DNA of 64,000 bases from Rhizobium sp. AC27/96 (GCF_001692325.1 NZ_LXKN01000073.1:185683-249682); one strand, 5' to 3'. Counted from the stretch's first letter, positions 44,783 to 53,479 are shown. Program-made: numbers and translations. The notes: generated from the letters alone by a model not told the origin.

Positions 44783-46786
44783 ATGTTTTCCAACCCGGAC
44801 CTCTATAAATTCATCTTCGGCCGGCTGACGCTCGACTCGATCCCGTATCACGAGCCGATCCTCGTCGTGACCTTCCTCGGCGTCGCGGTCGGCGGCATCG
44901 CCCTTCTCGGCCTGCTCACCTATTTCCGCCTCTGGGGCTATCTCTGGACCGAGTGGTTCACCAGCATCGATCACAAGAAGATCGGCATCATGTATGTCGT
45001 GCTGGCGCTCATCATGCTGCTGCGCGGCTTTTCCGACGCGTTGCTGATGCGTCTGCAGCAGGCGCTTGCCTTCAACGGTTCCGAAGGCTACCTGCCGCCG
45101 CACCACTACGACCAGATCTTCACCGCCCACGGCGTCATCATGATCTTCTTCGTGGCGATGCCCTTCGTCACCGGTCTGATGAACCTGGTCGTGCCGCTGC
45201 AGATCGGCGCGCGCGACGTTTCCTTCCCGTTCCTGAACAACTTCTCGTTCTGGATGACGACGGCAGGCGCCATCGTGATCATGATCTCGCTCTTCATCGG
45301 CGAATTCGCGAAGACCGGCTGGCTGGCCTATCCGCCCCTCTCCGGCATCGCCTATAGCCCCGATGTCGGCGTCGATTATTATATCTGGGGCCTGCAAGTC
45401 GCGGGTATCGGAACGACGCTGTCGGGCATCAACCTGGTCGCCACCATCGTCAAGATGCGCGCGCCGGGCATGACCTTCATGAAGATGCCGGTGTTCACCT
45501 GGACGTCGCTCTGCACCAACATCCTGATCGTTGCGAGCTTCCCGATCCTGACCGCAACGCTCGCACTTCTCACCCTTGATCGCTACGCCGGCACGAATTT
45601 CTTCACGAACGACCTCGGCGGCAACCCGATGATGTATGTCAACCTCATCTGGATCTGGGGCCACCCGGAAGTCTACATCCTGATCCTGCCGGCCTTCGGC
45701 GTGTTTTCGGAAGTGGTTGCCACCTTCAGCGGCAAGCGTCTCTTCGGTTACGCCTCGATGGTTTACGCCACCTGCGTGATCATGATCCTCTCCTACCTCG
45801 TCTGGCTGCACCACTTCTTCACGATGGGCTCGGGCGCCAGCGTCAATTCCTTCTTCGGCATCACGACGATGATCATCTCGATCCCGACGGGCGCCAAGTT
45901 GTTCAACTGGCTGTTCACGATGTATCACGGCCGCATCCGCTACGAAGTGCCGATGCTGTGGACCGTCGGCTTCATGGTGACCTTCACCATCGGCGGCATG
46001 ACCGGCGTCATGCTGGCAATTCCGCCGGCCGACTTCGTGCTGCACAACTCGCTGTTCCTGATCGCCCACTTCCATAACGTGATCATCGGCGGCGTGCTCT
46101 TCGGCATGTTCGCGGGCGTCAACTACTGGTTCCCGAAGGCCTTCGGCTTCAAGCTCGATCCTTTCTGGGGCAAGATGAGCTTCTGGTTCTGGCAGATCGG
46201 CTTCTGGTTCGCCTTCATGCCGCTCTATATCCTCGGCCTGATGGGCGTTACCCGCCGCGTCAGCCAGTTCGACGATCCGTCGCTGCAGATCTGGTTCATC
46301 ATCGCAGCCTTCGGCGCCGGCCTCATCGCCATCGGCATCGCCTGCTTCCTCATCCAGATCGCCGTCAGCTTCATGAAGCGCGAAGAGCTTCGCGACCACA
46401 CGGGCGACCCCTGGAACGGCCGCACGCTCGAATGGTCGACCTCGTCACCGCCGCCGGCCTATAACTTCGCCTTCACGCCGATCGTTTACGATCACGATGC
46501 CTGGTATGACATGAAGGCTCGTGGCTACGTCCGGCCGACCGAAGGCTTCATCCCGATCCACATGCCGAAGAATACCGGCACGGGCGTCATCCTCGGCGCT
46601 CTCTCGATCGCCTTCGCATTCGGGATGATCTGGTACATCTGGTGGCTTGCCGCCATCACCTTCGTCGCGATGCTCGTCATTACGATCGGCCATACCTTCA
46701 ACTACAAGCGCGACTACCACATTCCCGCCGAGGAGGTGGTGAAGACCGAGAACGAGCGTACGAAGCAGCTCGCAGGACAGGTGTAA
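44783..46786 (+). CDS. cyoB: Cytochrome bo3-type ubiquinol oxidase subunit I
   Basis: This catalytic subunit carries heme b, heme o/a and CuB and has 667 residues. Key motifs are FTAHGVIMIFFVAMPF (heme ligand His near 112), IWIWGHPEVYILILPAFG (CuB His and cross-linked Tyr), WLHHFFTMG (CuB His pair) and FHNVIIGGVLFG (heme ligands). It has fifteen helices, as in E. coli CyoB. It follows cyoA by 46 nt. A long antisense open frame over this gene is only a composition artefact. Confidence 0.96.
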   Translation: MFSNPDLYKFIFGRLTLDSIPYHEPILVVTFLGVAVGGIALLGLLTYFRLWGYLWTEWFTSIDHKKIGIMYVVLALIMLLRGFSDALLMRLQQALAFNGSEGYLPPHHYDQIFTAHGVIMIFFVAMPFVTGLMNLVVPLQIGARDVSFPFLNNFSFWMTTAGAIVIMISLFIGEFAKTGWLAYPPLSGIAYSPDVGVDYYIWGLQVAGIGTTLSGINLVATIVKMRAPGMTFMKMPVFTWTSLCTNILIVASFPILTATLALLTLDRYAGTNFFTNDLGGNPMMYVNLIWIWGHPEVYILILPAFGVFSEVVATFSGKRLFGYASMVYATCVIMILSYLVWLHHFFTMGSGASVNSFFGITTMIISIPTGAKLFNWLFTMYHGRIRYEVPMLWTVGFMVTFTIGGMTGVMLAIPPADFVLHNSLFLIAHFHNVIIGGVLFGMFAGVNYWFPKAFGFKLDPFWGKMSFWFWQIGFWFAFMPLYILGLMGVTRRVSQFDDPSLQIWFIIAAFGAGLIAIGIACFLIQIAVSFMKREELRDHTGDPWNGRTLEWSTSSPPPAYNFAFTPIVYDHDAWYDMKARGYVRPTEGFIPIHMPKNTGTGVILGALSIAFAFGMIWYIWWLAAITFVAMLVITIGHTFNYKRDYHIPAEEVVKTENERTKQLAGQV

Positions 46787-46791
46787 GACCT

Positions 46792-47421
46792 ATGACGACC
46801 CACACTGCAAAGGCTCCCATGGACGGCGAAACACCCGCTTTCTATCTGACGGAGGAACATCATCCGGAAGGCAGCACCATGCTGGGCTTCTGGATCTACA
46901 TCATGAGCGACTGCCTGATCTTCGCAGTCCTCTTCGCCACCTATGCCGTACTCGGCCATAACTACGCGGCCGGCCCTTCCCCGGCCGACCTGTTCGAGCT
47001 GCCGCTGGTTGCCGTCAACACGGCGATGCTGCTCTTCTCCTCCATCACCTATGGCTTCGCCATGCTGGCGATGGAGAAGGACAACAAGTCGGGCACGCTG
47101 ATGTGGCTGACGATTACCGGCATCTTCGGCGCGATCTTCATCTTCTTCGAACTCTATGAGTTCTATCACCTGATCCTCGACGGCGCCGGTCCGCAGCGCA
47201 GCGCGTTCCTCTCGGCCTTCTTCACGCTGGTCGGCACGCACGGTCTGCACGTCACCGTCGGCATCGTCTGGCTGATCACGCTGATGGCGCAGGTTGGCCG
47301 CTACGGCCTCATCGCGGAAAACAAGCGCCGCCTGATGTGCCTTTCGATGTTCTGGCACTTCCTCGACGTCGTCTGGATCGGCGTGTTTTCCCTCGTCTAC
47401 CTCATGGGAGTTCTCGGATGA
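46792..47421 (+). CDS. cyoC: Cytochrome bo3-type ubiquinol oxidase subunit III
   Basis: This five-helix subunit has 209 residues. FYLTEEHHPEGSTMLGFWIYIMSDCLIFAVLFATYAVL near the start and GTHGLHVTVGIVWLITLM near 145 are typical of CyoC. ATG 46792 lies 5 nt after the cyoB stop and its own stop overlaps cyoD by 4 nt. Confidence 0.94.
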   Translation: MTTHTAKAPMDGETPAFYLTEEHHPEGSTMLGFWIYIMSDCLIFAVLFATYAVLGHNYAAGPSPADLFELPLVAVNTAMLLFSSITYGFAMLAMEKDNKSGTLMWLTITGIFGAIFIFFELYEFYHLILDGAGPQRSAFLSAFFTLVGTHGLHVTVGIVWLITLMAQVGRYGLIAENKRRLMCLSMFWHFLDVVWIGVFSLVYLMGVLG

Positions 47422-47822
47422 GCTCGAACACAAACCATTCGCATTCCGGCGACGCCCACGGCCATGACCACCACCATGGCGGCCATGGGGCTTCTCATGG
47501 CACCTACAAGAGCTACATGACAGGGTTCATTCTCTCCGTCATCCTGACCGCCATCCCCTTCTGGCTGGTCATGGGCAAGGTGTTCTCCGATCCGGCCATC
47601 ACCGGCGCGATCGTCATGATCCTCGGCGCGATCCAGATCGTCGTGCACATGATCTACTTCCTGCACATGAACACCCGCTCGGAAGGCGGCTGGAACATGA
47701 TGGCGCTGATCTTCACCATCGTGCTCGTCATCATCGCGCTTTCCGGCTCGCTCTGGGTCATGCATCACCTCAATGCGAACATGATGCCCATGTCGCCCGA
47801 TATGATGCGCAACATGCCATAA
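47418..47822 (+). CDS. cyoD: Cytochrome bo3-type ubiquinol oxidase subunit IV
   Basis: This small three-helix subunit has 134 residues, longer than the usual 110. The extra N-terminus is strikingly His-rich: about nine His in residues 7-28 (HGHDHHHGGHG). The core has SYMTGFILSVILTAIPFWLVM and MIYFLHMNTRSEGGWNMMALIFT. It is followed by a hairpin GGTGGGCCTT/AAGGCCCACC at 47832-47857 and then SURF1. No cyoE is visible here. Confidence 0.92.
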   Translation: MSSNTNHSHSGDAHGHDHHHGGHGASHGTYKSYMTGFILSVILTAIPFWLVMGKVFSDPAITGAIVMILGAIQIVVHMIYFLHMNTRSEGGWNMMALIFTIVLVIIALSGSLWVMHHLNANMMPMSPDMMRNMP

Positions 47823-48013
47823 GATCCGAGCGGTGGGCCTTCTAGCAAAGGCCCACCCTCCTGCCGGCGATGATGTCGACCGGTTGCTGCGTTAAACGTT
47901 TTCGGGAATGCCCGAGATTGCGGCCGAATTTTCCAGACAACGCATGATTTTCCGCGAAGGCTGTTTCGCACCTCCCGAAATCATGCGGCAGCGCGTCCCC
48001 GGAGACCTGCGCC

Positions 48014-48778
48014 ATGACCGATATTTCCTCGAATACATCTGTGAGCAAGCGACGCTCGATGCTTGGCCTTGCCATCTGGCTTGTGCTGCTTCTGCTCCTG
48101 ACCGCTCTTCTCATCGGACTCGGCACCTGGCAGGTGCAGCGGCTGCACTGGAAGCTGGATCTGATCGCCAAAGTCGATTCCCGTGTGCATGCGCCGGCGG
48201 TTGCGGCGCCCGGCCCGGCGCAATGGGCCGATATCAATGCCGAAAACTCGGAATACAAGCACGTGCAGGCAAAGGGCACTTTCCTCAATGACAAGGAAAC
48301 GCAGGTCTATGCCTCGACCGAGCTTGGCCCCGGCTATTGGGTGCTCACGCCCTTGAAACAGGCTGATGGGACGATCGTCATCGTCAATCGCGGCTTCGTT
48401 CCCACCGAGAAACGCCAGCCGACGACGCGAACCGAAGGCCAGATCGGCGGTGAAACCACAGTGACCGGCCTTTTGCGGATCAACGAGCCCAAGGGCACGC
48501 TGATGCGCTCCAACGTGCCGGCCGAAGAACGCTGGTATTCACGGGATGTCACGGCAATTGCCGATGTCCGCAGCCTGCAAAATGTCGCGCCCTATTTCAT
48601 CGATGCCGACGACACGAAAAATCCAGGCGGTCTGCCGGTGGGCGGGCTGACGCAGATCGTCTTCCACAACAGCCATCTCGTCTACGCCATCACCTGGTAC
48701 GGGCTGGCGGCCATGACGCTCGGCCTCGCGGTATTCCTTGTCTATTTCGAACGGCGGCGGGTGAAAGCGGCCCGCTAA
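48014..48778 (+). CDS. SURF1-family oxidase assembly protein
   Basis: This inner-membrane assembly factor for heme-copper oxidases has 254 residues. An N-terminal helix is at about 17-37 (LGLAIWLVLLLLLTALLIGLGTWQVQRLHWK, with the GTWQVQR signature) and a C-terminal helix at about 220-242. Central blocks are LGPGYWVLTPLKQADGTIVIVNRGFVP and the HLVYAITWYGLAA C-terminal motif. As it follows cyoABCD it probably corresponds to the Surf1q type described in Paracoccus, serving the quinol oxidase. RBS GGAG precedes the ATG. Confidence 0.92.
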   Translation: MTDISSNTSVSKRRSMLGLAIWLVLLLLLTALLIGLGTWQVQRLHWKLDLIAKVDSRVHAPAVAAPGPAQWADINAENSEYKHVQAKGTFLNDKETQVYASTELGPGYWVLTPLKQADGTIVIVNRGFVPTEKRQPTTRTEGQIGGETTVTGLLRINEPKGTLMRSNVPAEERWYSRDVTAIADVRSLQNVAPYFIDADDTKNPGGLPVGGLTQIVFHNSHLVYAITWYGLAAMTLGLAVFLVYFERRRVKAAR

Positions 48779-48784
48779 TCCCAG

Positions 48785-49348
48785 CTACGTCATCGTTGCA
48801 AAGCGGAGCTGCCAGCGCCGGCCGTCGCTCGTCATCTCGACAAGGCCGAACGGCTCGATATCGATCGCCCAGAATGCCGAGGGCGGTGCCTTCAGTACAT
48901 TGAGGACTGCGGCACGAATGACGCTCGCATGGGTGATGACGATGGTGTGGCCGGCGTCATTGAGATGACCGTCCATCCACTCACCGATGCGCCGCATGAC
49001 CGACGACAGGGGTTCGCCGCCATGCGGCGCTGCGTCCATATCCGTCATCCATAACGCCAGGGCAGCCGGATCGCTTTCATGAAGTTCGGCGAGCGGCTTT
49101 CCCCGCCAGCCCCCATAATCGCATTCACGCAGGGCAGCTTGCTCCGCCGCCTCAAGACCAAGGAGCGCAGCGGTCTGGCGCGCGCGCAGTGCCGGGCTCG
49201 TCCAGACACGATCGATCGATCCGAGCCTTGCAGCAGACAATTCGGCGCGCTGTGCCGCTCTATCCTCCAGCGGCTCGTCGTCCGGGAAGCAGCCTTTCCG
49301 ATTGGCTTCGGTCGGACCATGGCAAATCCAGCTCAAGCGCGCCTTCAT
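48785..49348 (-). CDS. Histidine phosphatase family protein with a Cys-His-Gly motif
   Basis: This protein of 187 residues from ATG 49348 (ATG 49366 also possible) has the phosphoglycerate mutase-like fold. ICHGPTEANR is where RHGxT is normal, RVWTSPALRARQTAALLG and ALRECDYGGWRG follow, and the second catalytic His is in IVITHASVIRAAV. The Arg next to the phosphorylated His is Cys (codon TGC, one base from CGC). The gene is divergent from the B12 riboswitch and cbtBA, and CobC-like alpha-ribazole phosphatases share this fold, so a link to cobalamin is likely but unproven. Confidence 0.78.
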   Translation of the reverse strand: MKARLSWICHGPTEANRKGCFPDDEPLEDRAAQRAELSAARLGSIDRVWTSPALRARQTAALLGLEAAEQAALRECDYGGWRGKPLAELHESDPAALALWMTDMDAAPHGGEPLSSVMRRIGEWMDGHLNDAGHTIVITHASVIRAAVLNVLKAPPSAFWAIDIEPFGLVEMTSDGRRWQLRFATMT

Positions 49349-49401
49349 GACAGTCGATATCTCCATTGATTGTCGCGATTTCGCATCACGATGGCGGTTG
49401 A

Positions 49402-49431
49402 TTGACAACCATATTTGCCGACAGATATAAA
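49402..49431 (+). promoter_or_regulatory. Promoter of the riboswitch-cbtBA transcript
   Basis: TTGACA (49402-49407) and TATAAA (49426-49431) are separated by 18 nt, a good sigma-70-type promoter. Transcription would begin near 49438, right at the 5' side of the cobalamin riboswitch. Confidence 0.65.
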
Positions 49432-49434
49432 CTT

Positions 49435-49550
49435 GCACTTGCGGGTGTGGAAGCCGGTGTAATCCCGGCGCGGTCGCGCCACTGTAATCGACGGGCGGAT
49501 ACCGCCCCCAGAGAGCCAGACCCTTCCCGCAAAACCCTTCCGCAAATGGA
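49435..49550 (+). ncRNA. Cobalamin (B12) riboswitch
   Basis: The core words of the class are present in order: GGTGTGGAAGCCGGTGTAAT, then CCGGCGCGGTCGCGCCACTGT with the B12-box GCCACTG near 49478-49484, a GGGCGG-ATA-CCGCCC hairpin, and GAGAGCCAGACCCTTCCCGC. It stands in the leader of cbtB, whose ATG is at 49579, and should switch the operon off when adenosylcobalamin is plentiful. End points are approximate. Confidence 0.93.
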
Positions 49551-49578
49551 ACGCGCTTTTCTTCTAGAGGGAAATACA

Positions 49579-49788
49579 ATGTCCGATACCGCTTTCGCCC
49601 CCACCGCGATTCCGCAGCCGATCCCGCTCGGCCAAATCCTGCCCTGGGCTATTTTTGCCGGCCTACTAATGCTGCTCGCGATCTATTTCGTCGGCGCGGA
49701 AGAAGGCGCGACCTCGCTGATTTCAGGCATGTATGTGCATGAATTCGTGCATGACGGCCGTCATCTTCTCGGTTTCCCCTGCCACTAA
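49579..49788 (+). CDS. cbtB: Cobalt transporter subunit CbtB
   Basis: This is a small membrane protein of 69 residues with one helix at about 20-42 (ILPWAIFAGLLMLLAIYFVG). The C-terminal His-rich motif MYVHEFVHDGRHLLGFPCH is typical of CbtB and likely binds cobalt. It starts at ATG 49579 after GAGGGAAATACA and lies directly behind the riboswitch. It acts with CbtA, 12 nt downstream. Confidence 0.92.
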   Translation: MSDTAFAPTAIPQPIPLGQILPWAIFAGLLMLLAIYFVGAEEGATSLISGMYVHEFVHDGRHLLGFPCH

Positions 49789-49800
49789 GGGATCAGGCAC

Positions 49801-50544
49801 ATGGTTGGACGTCTTTTGCTCCGCGGCATGATCGTGGGAGCGCTCGCTGGTATTCTCGTTTTTGCCTTCGCCCGCACCTTCGGCGAGCCGCTGGTCGATT
49901 GGGCCATCGGCTTTGAAGAAAAAACTGCCCAGGCCGCCGGGGAAGCGGCGGAACCGGAAATCGTCAGCCGCGCCACCCAGGCGGGCTTCGGTCTCTTCAC
50001 CGGCATCATGATCTATTCGACGGCGATCGGCGGATTGTTCGCGCTGGTCTTCTCCTTCGTCTACGGCCGCATCAGCCCCCTCGGCGCACGCGGCACCGCA
50101 GTCTTGCTCGCAATCGCCGCTTTCGTGACGATTTCGCTCGTTCCCGATATCAAGTATCCGGCGAACCCGCCGGCAGTCGGCAATCCCGACACGATCGGCG
50201 CCAGAACCGAACTGTTCTTCATCATGATCGTCGCCTCGATCGTCGGCATGATCGTTGCGATCGGGCTCGGACGCCGGCTGGCGGCGCGCTACGGATCATG
50301 GAACGGGACGATCATCGCCGGCATCGGCTATATCGCCTTCATCGCGTTGATCCAGTATCTGCTTCCTTCCGTCAACGAAGTGCCGGAACAGTTCTCGGCG
50401 GTCGTGCTCTGGAAGTTCCGCGTCACCTCGCTCGGCATGCATGTCATCCTCTGGACGACACTCGCTCTCGGCTTCGGCGCCTGGGCGGAACGCGAGCTGC
50501 CTCAGACCCGCTATCGCAGCAACGCGACGCTGCGCCGCGCCTGA
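49801..50544 (+). CDS. cbtA: Cobalt transporter subunit CbtA
   Basis: This membrane protein has 247 residues and five predicted helices (about 5-25, 65-88, 100-118, 140-160, 175-195). The opening LLLRGMIVGALAGILVFAFARTFGEPLVDWAIGFEE is typical of CbtA, the larger subunit of the proposed B12-regulated cobalt importer. The next gene starts 2 nt after its stop. Confidence 0.92.
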   Translation: MVGRLLLRGMIVGALAGILVFAFARTFGEPLVDWAIGFEEKTAQAAGEAAEPEIVSRATQAGFGLFTGIMIYSTAIGGLFALVFSFVYGRISPLGARGTAVLLAIAAFVTISLVPDIKYPANPPAVGNPDTIGARTELFFIMIVASIVGMIVAIGLGRRLAARYGSWNGTIIAGIGYIAFIALIQYLLPSVNEVPEQFSAVVLWKFRVTSLGMHVILWTTLALGFGAWAERELPQTRYRSNATLRRA

Positions 50545-50545
50545 A

Positions 50546-51214
50546 ATGGCATATCTGCCGCATCCCGCGCACGCCACCGTGCGCGGGAAACGCCGACTGC
50601 AAAACCGCGTCTTGCTCACAATCCTCTGCATCATACTCTCGAGCTGGCCGACGCTGCTTTCGGCTCACGGCGGTTCCTCGGGGAGCCAGGCCGGTATCCC
50701 GATACCAAGCCTCACACATGGCGAAATGGCCGTGATGGCACCCTATTACGGGCGGATCATTGCGATTGCGGAAGATGTCTCCGATACCGACGAGACCTTT
50801 CGCCGACTGTTGAATTTCGCGCAGATCCAGCGTGCCTATTGTCTCTGGGGCATGATGCCCGGAAGCGTCAGCGACGAGGAAAGTCCGTTCAACGAATGCT
50901 CGCATGCCTATCTCGCGGCCGCCAAGGCAGTGTTGCTGAAGATGCGGACGATGAAAGGCGATGCGGTTTCTGTCGCTGATCTCGCTTCAGAGATCGATAC
51001 CGCGCTCGTGCGCAACAATCTGTCGCTTGTTCTCTGCCAGTTCAGCAGCGAAAATTTCAACACGGCCGATCTCATCCGGCCAAAGCCGGCCGATATCGTC
51101 CGCCACGCCCAAAGTCTCCTGGCAATCCTCTCGGTCCTGTTGGCGATCGGCGCCGGACTGTGGCTGACGGCACGGGCTCTGCGGACCGAACCTATAAAAA
51201 AACACCGCCGCTGA
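50546..51214 (+). CDS. Unknown membrane-anchored protein in the cbtBA operon
   Basis: I do not recognise this 222-residue protein. An N-terminal hydrophobic segment (about 21-40, VLLTILCIILSSWPTLLSA) could be a signal peptide or anchor. A helical domain of about 150 residues follows, with cysteines in RAYCLWG, NECSHAYL and LVLCQFS, and a C-terminal helix (about 188-208, LAILSVLLAIGAGLWLTA). The ATG lies next to the cbtA stop (TGAAATG), so it is coupled and under the same riboswitch. A role with CbtAB is inferred from position only. Confidence 0.72.
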   Translation: MAYLPHPAHATVRGKRRLQNRVLLTILCIILSSWPTLLSAHGGSSGSQAGIPIPSLTHGEMAVMAPYYGRIIAIAEDVSDTDETFRRLLNFAQIQRAYCLWGMMPGSVSDEESPFNECSHAYLAAAKAVLLKMRTMKGDAVSVADLASEIDTALVRNNLSLVLCQFSSENFNTADLIRPKPADIVRHAQSLLAILSVLLAIGAGLWLTARALRTEPIKKHRR

Positions 51215-51230
51215 ACGCGGCGGTGTTTTT
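51196..51230. terminator. Bidirectional rho-independent terminator
   Basis: ACACCGCCGC (51202-51211) and GCGGCGGTGT (51217-51226) form a perfect stem with a 5-nt loop, flanked by A6 on the left and T5 on the right. It serves both the cbtBA operon and the converging small gene. Confidence 0.88.
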
Positions 51231-51234
51231 CATT

Positions 51235-51555
51235 CTACCAGTCGCGATGGCGATCACGCCAGCGATCCCTGCGCCAGCCGCCATCACCACGCCAACCGTC
51301 GCGATGACCGTGCCACCCCCATGGCGGTGGCCTGTGATAGCCCCCACCCCAGCCATAACGCGGCGGCGGCGGCCCCCATCTGTTCCGGCGGCATTCACCC
51401 CAACGGGTCACATGCCAGCCACGACCACAGGCATAGTCGACTTTCACAATCGGCACCGCGGCCGTTGTCCCGACAGCGGGTACAGGCATTGCTTCTGCCG
51501 AAGATACAGCCAGGCCACCAAGCAAAGCAGCGATGGCAAAAACGGACGATCTCAT
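51235..51555 (-). CDS. Small secreted Gly/Arg/Trp-rich protein (GCG_CRPN-type)
   Basis: This 106-residue protein has a signal peptide MRSSVFAIAALLGGLAVSSAEA. A short conserved-looking block, YACGRGWHVTRWGECRRNRWG with two Cys, follows. After it comes a tail of Gly, Arg, Trp, His and Pro (about residues 60-106) made of loose repeats. This matches the 'GCG' Cys-Gly domain preceding repeats found in many rhizobial exported proteins. Function unknown; cell-envelope location inferred. Confidence 0.75.
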   Translation of the reverse strand: MRSSVFAIAALLGGLAVSSAEAMPVPAVGTTAAVPIVKVDYACGRGWHVTRWGECRRNRWGPPPPRYGWGGGYHRPPPWGWHGHRDGWRGDGGWRRDRWRDRHRDW

Positions 51556-51817
51556 TTTGGTGGTCCTCTAACCAAGTCCCTTACAGACGGGATTTAAAGC
51601 CCTGGCGCATGAACGCGGGCTGAACCGAAAAAGGCCATTTCACGGCGGAAACGAGATTAGTTTCGAAACAGCTCATTCGACCGGGAGCTGCCGGTGCCAA
51701 TCCCTTGCGACCTATTTCCGCTTGCTGGCCGGGGATATTCGACCCTTCTCGCGCGTCACGAGAGTTTCATGAACGGGGCTTACACCGAACCTATCGTTTG
51801 CCATAAAGGAGTTCTGG

Positions 51818-53425
51818 ATGGTCGACCTCGCTTCCAACAGTTCAGAGGGTGGCAATACCAATCACCCAATTCACGGCGCCAGCGGCTCGGCAAAATGGTT
51901 CTTGCCGCTCTTTGGCGTGGTCATTCTCGGCGGCCTCGCCTATGTGGGCTACGCGCTTGGCAGCGATCTTGCCGAAGCTGCCGCCGTTCCGTGGATTCTG
52001 CTTGGTCTTGCCCTGCTGATCGCGCTGGGTTTTGAATTCGTCAACGGCTTCCATGATACGGCCAACGCCGTGGCAACCGTCATCTACACGCGCTCGCTGC
52101 CGGCCGAATTTGCCGTCATCTGGTCCGGCTTCTTCAATTTCCTTGGCGTTCTCACCTCTTCCGGCGCCGTCGCCTTCGGCATTCTGGCGCTCCTGCCGGT
52201 CGAACTGATCCTGCAGGTCGGCTCCGGCTCGGGTCTTGCCATGGTATTCGCCCTTTTGACCGCCGCCATCATCTGGAACCTCGGCACCTGGTATCTGGGC
52301 CTGCCCGCATCGAGCTCGCATACGCTCGTCGGCTCCATCATCGGCGTCGGTCTCGCCAATCAATTCCTGGCGCCCGCCGGCTCCGCCACCAGCGGTGTCG
52401 ACTGGTCACAGGCAAGCAGCGTCGGCATGTCGCTGCTGCTGTCGCCGATCATCGGCTTCGGTGCCGCCGCTCTGCTGCTGCTGGTCGCCAAGGTGCTGAT
52501 CCGCAACAAGGCGCTTTACGAAGCTCCGAAGGGCAATGCACCGCCGCCGCCGTGGATCCGCGGGCTGCTGATCTTCACCTGCACGGGTGTCAGCTTTGCC
52601 CACGGTTCGAATGACGGCCAGAAGGGCATGGGCCTCATCATGCTCATCCTCATCGGCCTTGTCCCCACCGCCTTCGCTCTCAACAAGACGCCCGACATCA
52701 ACTATCTCGAGGCCTACAAGGCCGCCTCGGCACAGGTCGAGACGGTACTTGGGAAGTATGTGAAACCCGGTGTGACCGCACCTGCCGATCCGAAGGCAGC
52801 CGTCAGCGATGCCGTGAAGAGCAAAACCTGGTCGGACGCGACGACGCCGGCATTGCAGGCCTATATCCACGCAACCAGCGCCGAGATCGCCGCCTATCCA
52901 AGTGTCGAAAAGCTGCCGAACGGTCTGGTCGGCAACGTTCGTAACGACATCTATCTAATCGGTGAATCGCTGAAGCTGATCGACAAGCAGAAGCTGCTGC
53001 CGATGAGCGCCGACGATCTGAAGGCCGTGACCAACTATCACGCCGCCGTCGACCACGCGACCAAGTTCATTCCGCTCTGGGTCAAGGTCGCCGTGGCGCT
53101 GGCGCTCGGTCTCGGCACCATGGTCGGCTGGAAGCGCATCGTCGTTACCGTCGGCGAAAAGATCGGCAAGACGCATCTGACCTACGGCCAGGGTGCCGCC
53201 GCCGAAGTTGTCGCCATGCTGACGATCGGCGCAGCCGACCATCTCGGCTTGCCGGTTTCCACCACGCACGTCCTCTCATCCGGCGTCGCCGGGACGATGG
53301 CGGCGAATGGCTCGGGCCTGCAATGGTCGACCGTGCGCAACATGCTGATGGCCTGGATTCTGACGCTGCCGGCCTCGATCGCGCTCGCCTTCGTGCTGTT
53401 CGTCATCCTTCGTCAGGTTTTCTGA
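51818..53425 (+). CDS. pit: PiT-family inorganic phosphate transporter
   Basis: This is a low-affinity phosphate (metal-phosphate) permease of 535 residues. The duplicated PiT signature is seen as FEFVNGFHDTANAVATVIYTRSL near 70 and FAHGSNDGQKGMGLIM near 265. A hydrophilic loop at about 290-410 is followed by LGLPVSTTHVLSSGVAGTMAANGSGLQW near 475. AAGGAG stands 6 nt before ATG. No Pho box was seen upstream, unlike the phn promoters. It is followed by a strong terminator. Confidence 0.93.
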   Translation: MVDLASNSSEGGNTNHPIHGASGSAKWFLPLFGVVILGGLAYVGYALGSDLAEAAAVPWILLGLALLIALGFEFVNGFHDTANAVATVIYTRSLPAEFAVIWSGFFNFLGVLTSSGAVAFGILALLPVELILQVGSGSGLAMVFALLTAAIIWNLGTWYLGLPASSSHTLVGSIIGVGLANQFLAPAGSATSGVDWSQASSVGMSLLLSPIIGFGAAALLLLVAKVLIRNKALYEAPKGNAPPPPWIRGLLIFTCTGVSFAHGSNDGQKGMGLIMLILIGLVPTAFALNKTPDINYLEAYKAASAQVETVLGKYVKPGVTAPADPKAAVSDAVKSKTWSDATTPALQAYIHATSAEIAAYPSVEKLPNGLVGNVRNDIYLIGESLKLIDKQKLLPMSADDLKAVTNYHAAVDHATKFIPLWVKVAVALALGLGTMVGWKRIVVTVGEKIGKTHLTYGQGAAAEVVAMLTIGAADHLGLPVSTTHVLSSGVAGTMAANGSGLQWSTVRNMLMAWILTLPASIALAFVLFVILRQVF

Positions 53426-53479
53426 TCGGCATAACGGCCGGATATTCCGGCCTTTGCCTGAAATATCCCCAGAAGCATA

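Noticed and set aside
44762..46399. Long open frame antisense to cyoB
   Set aside because: The translated sequence is rich in Asp, Glu, His and Arg with no fold or family pattern, and cyoB on the other strand is unmistakable. It results from codon bias in GC-rich DNA.
51235..51555. Gly/Arg/Trp-rich frame as a chance antisense ORF
   Set aside because: It has a proper signal peptide, a Cys-containing block and a terminator beyond its stop, so I kept it as a gene.
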